From: SIAF01 sp046152955
GTDB lineage: Bacteria; Planctomycetota; Planctomycetia; Planctomycetales; Planctomycetaceae
Reading direction: 5' to 3'
Assembly: GCA_046152955.1 (NCBI GenBank)
Contig: JBJXGA010000095.1
Span: forward strand, 15,664 to 79,663
Length of the DNA: 64,000 nucleotides
The position numbers were made by a program, and so were the translations under genes. The notes beneath the pieces are model-generated. The model was not told where the DNA came from. It did no database searches and saw nothing but the letters and a program-made list of their open reading frames with translations. This document shows, one piece after another, positions 60,151-64,000 of this stretch (position 1 is the first letter of the stretch; each line of letters opens with the position of its first letter).

Positions 60151-60307
60151 CCCGCGACCTTGTGTCGCGGGTGAATCAGATTCAAAGGCTAGAGACGGCA
60201 ACCCCCTTGATTCAGACCCCTGCCAGCTTGCCTGGCAGGTGAATCAGATTCTCACGCCGGACGTTGACTCGCACGAATCTGATTCACCCGCGGGACCAGC
60301 CCGCGGG
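60151..60307. repeat. Three hairpin units with a fixed flank and variable arms
   Basis: Unit 1: arm CCCGCGAC (60151-60158), loop CTTGT, complement to 60171, then TGAATCAGATTC (60172-60183). Unit 2: arm CCTGCCAG (60219-60226), loop CTTGC, complement to 60239, then TGAATCAGATTC (60240-60251). Unit 3 is inverted: GAATCTGATTCA (60275-60286), then an 8-bp hairpin (60287-60307) whose - strand loop is CTGGT. Each unit is also preceded by AGACCC. Loops and flanks are conserved, and the arms differ yet pair perfectly. Confidence 0.9.
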
Positions 60308-60421
60308 GGTCTTACTATTGCGCAAGAGGCGGATTCTAGCCGCGAATCTCGCTCACTGGTGACGCAAGGTCACAGGGGTCGGGGGGTCTGCCCAAATTCC
60401 CTGGCAGCGCCGCGAGCGTAG

Positions 60422-60477
60422 CCACATTCGCCAGAATGTGGGTGATCGCCGCCGGGCCCACGTTCTGGCGAACGTGG
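60422..60477. repeat. Inverted pair of 8-bp hairpins
   Basis: CCACATTC (60422-60429) pairs with GAATGTGG (60434-60441) around GCCA. CCACGTTC (60458-60465) pairs with GAACGTGG (60470-60477) around TGGC, the complement of GCCA. The two are inverted copies of one 25-base unit (60418-60482) differing by A/G and T/C at paired positions, so each substitution is compensated within its own stem. The 591-base gap 60030-60620 holds no gene. Confidence 0.85.
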
Positions 60478-60555
60478 CTACCGCCAGGATTCGTAGGCAC
60501 ACCCACGGGTCGGGATGCCCGACAAGACCCCCTACAACCGCCGTCGCGCGCCGGG

Positions 60556-60561
60556 TATAAT
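60556..60561 (+). promoter_or_regulatory. Perfect -10 box upstream of the DUF4159 gene
   Basis: TATAAT at 60556-60561, 59 bases before the start codon. The position expected for -35 has only TACAAC, so this is a weak or extended -10-type promoter candidate. Confidence 0.35.
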
Positions 60562-60620
60562 CCGACGGGGTGGGATTGATTCACCGCCTGGCGACAGGCG
60601 GGTCGGTGGGGGATCAGAAT

Positions 60621-63017
60621 ATGCGCAGCCTGACACGTTCGCTCGCGGTCGGTTGTGGAATGGTGCTCCTGGTGGCGGTCTGGGCGCGCACCGTGTCGGC
60701 GGCTGACCTGACTGACGAAGCGGTGCAGCAGGCGGTCGACAAAGGGAAGCGGTATCTGCTGGAAGAGCAGCACCCGGATGGTTCGTGGGAACCGGCCGGG
60801 AATCCCACCTGGCGAATCGGGGCCACGAGTCTGGCGATCCTGGCACTCGTCAACACCGGGATGTCTCCCAAGGATCCGCCTGTCCAAGATGCGCTGCTGT
60901 GGCTCAGGGGGCAGGAACCGGTGTCGACCTACGACATTTCACTGATGATCCAGGCGCTGGCGATCGCCAAAGCGGGGCGCGCCGACGTGCCGCTGGTGCG
61001 CAAGTTGGCCGACCGGCTGGAAGCGATGCAAATCCGCCAGGGAGCGGGGACCGGCGCCTGGACCTATGCCCAGCCCCAACGATCGGGGTTTTACGATCAC
61101 AGCAATACTCAGTTCGCCATCCTGGGGCTGCGCGAGGCGCAGGAAATGGGGGTCAGCGTTTCGCATGAGACGTGGAAGCGGGCCCGCAAGCACTGGCTGG
61201 CGCGGCAGCTTCCCGACGGAAGCTGGGGGTACAACAACGATCGGAACCGCAGCTATGGGAGCATGACCGTGGCGGGGATCGCCGCTTTGGTGATCACCGA
61301 GTCGATGCTCAAAACGCATGAACGGCAATTGCGGGCCGACGGGACGCCGATCTGCTGTGAGGCGCCGGTTGAGGACAAAGACCTCGAAGGGGCGATTCGC
61401 TGGCTGGGGAACAACTTCGCCGTGCGGGAGAATCCCCGGATCGGGCATTGGGTGCTGTACCATTTGTATGGCCTGGAACGGGCGGGACGCTTCACCGGCC
61501 GCAGGTTCTTTCTGGGAGGCCGGGGAGACAAGCACGACTGGTATCGGGAGGGGGCCGAGTCGCTGGTCGCCAAGCAAAACCGGCTGGCTGGAAGCTGGAT
61601 CGGGAGCGGCCACGGCGAAACGGAACCGATCATCGGAACCGGTTTTGCCCTGATGTTTCTCTCCAAGGGGCTGGCCCCCGTATTGATCAACAAGCTGGAA
61701 CATGGTCCGCGCGACCGGACTGACCAGATCCATGGCGAAGACTGGAATCGGCACCATGACGACATCCGCAATCTGACGCAGTTTGTGACGGGACTTCCCA
61801 AATGGCCCAAGCTCCTGAACTGGCAGATTGTCGATCCCCGGCACGCCACGGTCGCCGACTTGCAACAGGCGCCGATCGCGTTCTTCAGCGGGTCCGACCC
61901 GCCGCGTTTCGGTCCGCAGGAGATCGACCTGTTCCGGGAGTACATCGCCAAGGGGGGGGCGATCGTCGTCGTCAACAATTGCCAGAGCGCCGCGTTTGAA
62001 GAGGGATTCAAAGACCTGGTGCGGCAGATGTACCCCTCCAGCGAAGCGCAACTCAAGCAACTCGGCGCCGACCATCCGGTGTTTCGCAGCGAGTACAACC
62101 TGCTCGATCCGCAATCGGGAACGCCCGCGGTCGAACTGTGGGGAGTGGACGTGGGTTGCCGCACGAGCATCATCTACGCTCCAGATGATCTGGGCTGCCT
62201 GTGGGACAAATGGACGTCGTTCGACATTCCGGGACGGCCGCAGACTCTCTTGACGATGGTCGACAAGGCGATGCGTGTGGGGGTCAACGTGGTGGCCTAT
62301 GTCACGGGGCGCGAGGTGTTCAACAAGCTGGCGCAGCAGGAACTGGCCGCTGCGGAACCGAAGGAAGATCTCATCGAACGGGATCTCCTGCAATTGGCCC
62401 GCATGCGTTATGCAGGAGACTGGGATCCCGCGCCGCAAGCGCTGCGGAACCTTCTGGCGGCGCTCAACCGGACGGTGGGATTGCAGGCGGCGGCTCGGCA
62501 ACGGGATGTGCCGCTGTTGGATCAGAATCTGTTCAAGTACCCGATTTTGTACATGCACGGGCGGCATGGATTCGCGCTGGGACAGGGAGAACTGGAACGG
62601 CTGCGGGCCTACGTCAACCAGGGGGGAGTGCTGTTCGCCGACGCCTGTTGCGGATCGAAAGACTTCGACGCCAGCTTCCGGCGACTGGCGGAGCAACTCT
62701 TTCCCGAGGCCGCCCTGGCGCGAATCCCGGTGGACCACGAGCTGTTCCGCAAACAGATCGGCCACGAATTGAAAAGCGTCAAGATCCGGGAACCGGATGC
62801 CGACCAGGGAACGGCGGCCAATTTGCAGCCGGTGGTGCGGACTGTCGAACCGTTTTTGGAAGGGGTGGAAATCAATCACCGGTACGTGCTGGTCTACAGC
62901 AAGTACGATATCAGTTGCGCGCTGGAAAGCCGGGCGTCGGTCACCTGCACCGGCTACCTCCCTGAAGACGCCCTGCGGATCGGGGTGAATGTGATTCTTT
63001 ATGCTCTGTTGCAGTAG
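60621..63017 (+). CDS. Secreted alpha-toroid plus tandem DUF4159 protein
   Basis: A 798-residue exported protein (signal LAVGCGMVLLVAVWARTVSA). Residues about 30-330 form a prenyltransferase/squalene-cyclase-like alpha-toroid, with QHPDGSWEPAGNP and RQLPDGSWGYNND as repeated QxxDGSW motifs. Two DUF4159-type modules follow: about 415-575 (IAFFSGSDPPRFGPQEIDLFREYI) and about 620-795 (HGFALGQGELERLRAYVNQGGVLF, CCGSKDFD). DUF4159 is related to flavodoxin-like/glutamine-amidotransferase-like folds. The toroid lacks an obvious cyclase Asp-rich motif, so a binding role is likely. GTG 60570 is upstream, but ATG 60621 starts the signal. Confidence 0.8.
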   Translation: MRSLTRSLAVGCGMVLLVAVWARTVSAADLTDEAVQQAVDKGKRYLLEEQHPDGSWEPAGNPTWRIGATSLAILALVNTGMSPKDPPVQDALLWLRGQEPVSTYDISLMIQALAIAKAGRADVPLVRKLADRLEAMQIRQGAGTGAWTYAQPQRSGFYDHSNTQFAILGLREAQEMGVSVSHETWKRARKHWLARQLPDGSWGYNNDRNRSYGSMTVAGIAALVITESMLKTHERQLRADGTPICCEAPVEDKDLEGAIRWLGNNFAVRENPRIGHWVLYHLYGLERAGRFTGRRFFLGGRGDKHDWYREGAESLVAKQNRLAGSWIGSGHGETEPIIGTGFALMFLSKGLAPVLINKLEHGPRDRTDQIHGEDWNRHHDDIRNLTQFVTGLPKWPKLLNWQIVDPRHATVADLQQAPIAFFSGSDPPRFGPQEIDLFREYIAKGGAIVVVNNCQSAAFEEGFKDLVRQMYPSSEAQLKQLGADHPVFRSEYNLLDPQSGTPAVELWGVDVGCRTSIIYAPDDLGCLWDKWTSFDIPGRPQTLLTMVDKAMRVGVNVVAYVTGREVFNKLAQQELAAAEPKEDLIERDLLQLARMRYAGDWDPAPQALRNLLAALNRTVGLQAAARQRDVPLLDQNLFKYPILYMHGRHGFALGQGELERLRAYVNQGGVLFADACCGSKDFDASFRRLAEQLFPEAALARIPVDHELFRKQIGHELKSVKIREPDADQGTAANLQPVVRTVEPFLEGVEINHRYVLVYSKYDISCALESRASVTCTGYLPEDALRIGVNVILYALLQ

Positions 63018-63101
63018 GCGATGCCGCGGCTGGAAGCGGCGGCGACTCGCCATTGGAATCGACTGGTCGATCGAGTAACCTGTGGATTGGAGGAGGTTTT
63101 C

Positions 63102-63839
63102 ATGCCGCTACGGGATCATTTTCGACCGCCAGTTGCAAATCGACATTCCTGGGAGGGACTGCATGGCGGATGGCCGATGGCCATCGTCCAAAATCTGTTC
63201 CCAAAATTGCCGCCAGGGTACGTCGCCGCTCCCAGCGTACACCTGGGAACCGCGTTTGAGGTCGATGTCTCTGTGCGTGAGCAGGATGAACCCCTTACGA
63301 TCGCGGGACCGGAGGAGGTCAATGGGGGCGTGGCAATCGCCACCCGGGCGCCCCCCAAGCCCACCCTGGCGCTCGAGACCGATTTGCCCGATTACGACGA
63401 GTACGAAGTACGGATTTACGATGAGGAACTTGGCCAACGGTTGGTCGCGGCGATCGAACTGGTCAGCCCTGCCAACAAGGATCGTCCGCAAAGCCGCCGC
63501 GCCTTTGTCGAAAAGGTCTCGGCCCTGCTGCAACGAGGGGTGTCCGTTTCGGTGGTCGACCTCGTGACTGTCCGGCAATTCAACCTATATGCGGAGTTGC
63601 TGGAACTGTTGGAGGTCAGCGATCCCGCCTTGCCCCCCCAGACGCCTGGCTTGTACGCCGTGACGCTCCGCGGCCTGAAGCGCCCCAGGCGTCGGAGCGT
63701 TCTGGAAAGCTGGTATCATCCGATGCAGCTTGGCCAGCCCTTGCCGACGCTTCCGGTTTGTCTGGAAGTCGATGTGAGCATCGACCTGGAGTTGGAGTCC
63801 AGCTATGAGGAAGCCTGCCGCGTGTTGCGAATCTCCTGA
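63102..63839 (+). CDS. DUF4058 family protein
   Basis: A 245-residue protein. The family signature is visible at MPLRDHFRPPVANRHSWEGLHGGWPM (start), then VNGGVAIAT-type middle, VAAIELVSPANKD and LVTVRQFNLYAELL, with the restriction-endonuclease-like IELVSPANK motif. DUF4058 is widespread in cyanobacteria and planctomycetes; a PD-(D/E)xK nuclease-like fold has been suggested, but its role is unknown. GGAGGAGG (63089-63096) lies 5 bases before ATG 63102, which sets the start; the frame is open from 63021. Confidence 0.88.
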   Translation: MPLRDHFRPPVANRHSWEGLHGGWPMAIVQNLFPKLPPGYVAAPSVHLGTAFEVDVSVREQDEPLTIAGPEEVNGGVAIATRAPPKPTLALETDLPDYDEYEVRIYDEELGQRLVAAIELVSPANKDRPQSRRAFVEKVSALLQRGVSVSVVDLVTVRQFNLYAELLELLEVSDPALPPQTPGLYAVTLRGLKRPRRRSVLESWYHPMQLGQPLPTLPVCLEVDVSIDLELESSYEEACRVLRIS

Positions 63840-63849
63840 CGGTTGGTCA

Positions 63850-63960
63850 CAGCGCGGCCGATGGCCGCAACAAAAAAGGGATTTGACCACGGATAACCCA
63901 GCGCGGCCTGCGGCCGCAACCGAATGAAATTGAACAGGAGCACGCAGAGATCGCAGAGGG
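63850..63960. repeat. Related copy of the intergenic element at the window end
   Basis: Two palindromic CAGCGCGGCC...GGCCGCAAC units (63850-63871 and 63899-63920) are followed by a stretch (63932-63958) identical over 27 bases to 50857-50883 in copy 1 of the 190-bp element. The order of modules is that of the reverse strand of the 51-kb copies. It follows the DUF4058 gene by 10 bases and probably continues beyond the window. Confidence 0.8.
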
Positions 63961-64000
63961 AGAGACCGCAGAGACTCGACCGGCAAGCCGATCACGCGAT

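Noticed and set aside
60939..63053. A 704-codon open frame on the - strand opposite the DUF4159 gene
   Set aside because: Complete antisense overlap with a protein that has a signal peptide and recognisable domains; no domain in the shadow.
1..64000. tRNA, rRNA or other structured RNA genes
   Set aside because: I looked for tRNA T-loop and anticodon-arm patterns and rRNA-like stretches on both strands and saw none; a tRNAscan or Infernal run would settle this.

Overview
The window is about 62-63% GC, densely coded on both strands, and reads as chromosome of a planctomycete, probably of the Planctomycetaceae/Planctomycetales. The strongest markers are the Planctomycete-cytochrome/DUF1549/DUF1553 protein at 39.2-41.7 kb with its DUF1501 partner, a DUF1080 protein, a DUF4159 protein, repeated FHA-domain regulators, cupin/xylose-isomerase-like/Gfo-Idh-MocA sugar enzymes, and a small Lys-rich protein of a kind I associate with this phylum. 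No tRNA, rRNA, CRISPR array, transposase, integrase or phage gene was recognised.

Layout. 1-3.9 kb (+): a 5'-truncated protein whose visible N-terminus looks like the tail of a long-chain acyl-ACP reductase fused to a class III aminotransferase, then a FemAB/GNAT-type acyltransferase and a formyltransferase. 4-10.5 kb: FHA-LuxR regulator, DUF2064 glycosyltransferase, secreted Kelch protein, 47-residue basic protein, membrane protein and a von Willebrand protein. 10.5-17.5 kb: a respiratory operon read TPR protein, Rieske protein, cytochrome b, octaheme HAO-like cytochrome c on the - strand, plus an SDR and a soluble histidine kinase. 17.8-24.5 kb: metallo-beta-lactamase-fold protein, citrate synthase overlapping a glycogen-synthase-like gene, and comEC. 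24.7-28.4 kb: three-gene sugar module. 28.4-33.3 kb: greA, a PQQ-type beta-propeller protein and an FHA-GAF-sigma54 activator. 33.5-38.9 kb: zinc-ribbon protein, the infC-rpmI-rplT-pheS translation operon with a clear promoter, an orphan fliM and proA. 39.2-43.1 kb: the planctomycete cytochrome/DUF1501 pair.

43.2-49.6 kb (-): a Tat-exported molybdenum hydroxylase operon (2Fe-2S, Mo and FAD subunits, then a small Cys protein) closed by a strong intrinsic terminator, followed by DUF1326, a MoaD/ThiS-like protein and two unknowns. 49.7-60.6 kb is looser: DUF1080, a large Ntn-hydrolase-type C45 protein, several small unknowns, a metallophosphoesterase, DUF4112, TPR, purine nucleoside phosphorylase and a diguanylate cyclase, separated by intergenic repeats. 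60.6-63.8 kb: an alpha-toroid/tandem DUF4159 secreted protein and a DUF4058 protein.

Most notable: (1) the acyl-ACP reductase-aminotransferase fusion with acyl- and formyl-transferases, which suggests a route to long-chain amines or their N-acyl/N-formyl derivatives; (2) a b6-like bc complex whose cytochrome c partner is an octaheme HAO-family protein; (3) families of intergenic hairpins at 56.2 and 60.1-60.5 kb with fixed loops and flanks but different, still complementary arms; and (4) a 190-bp duplicated intergenic element upstream of the C45 gene with a related copy at the window end.
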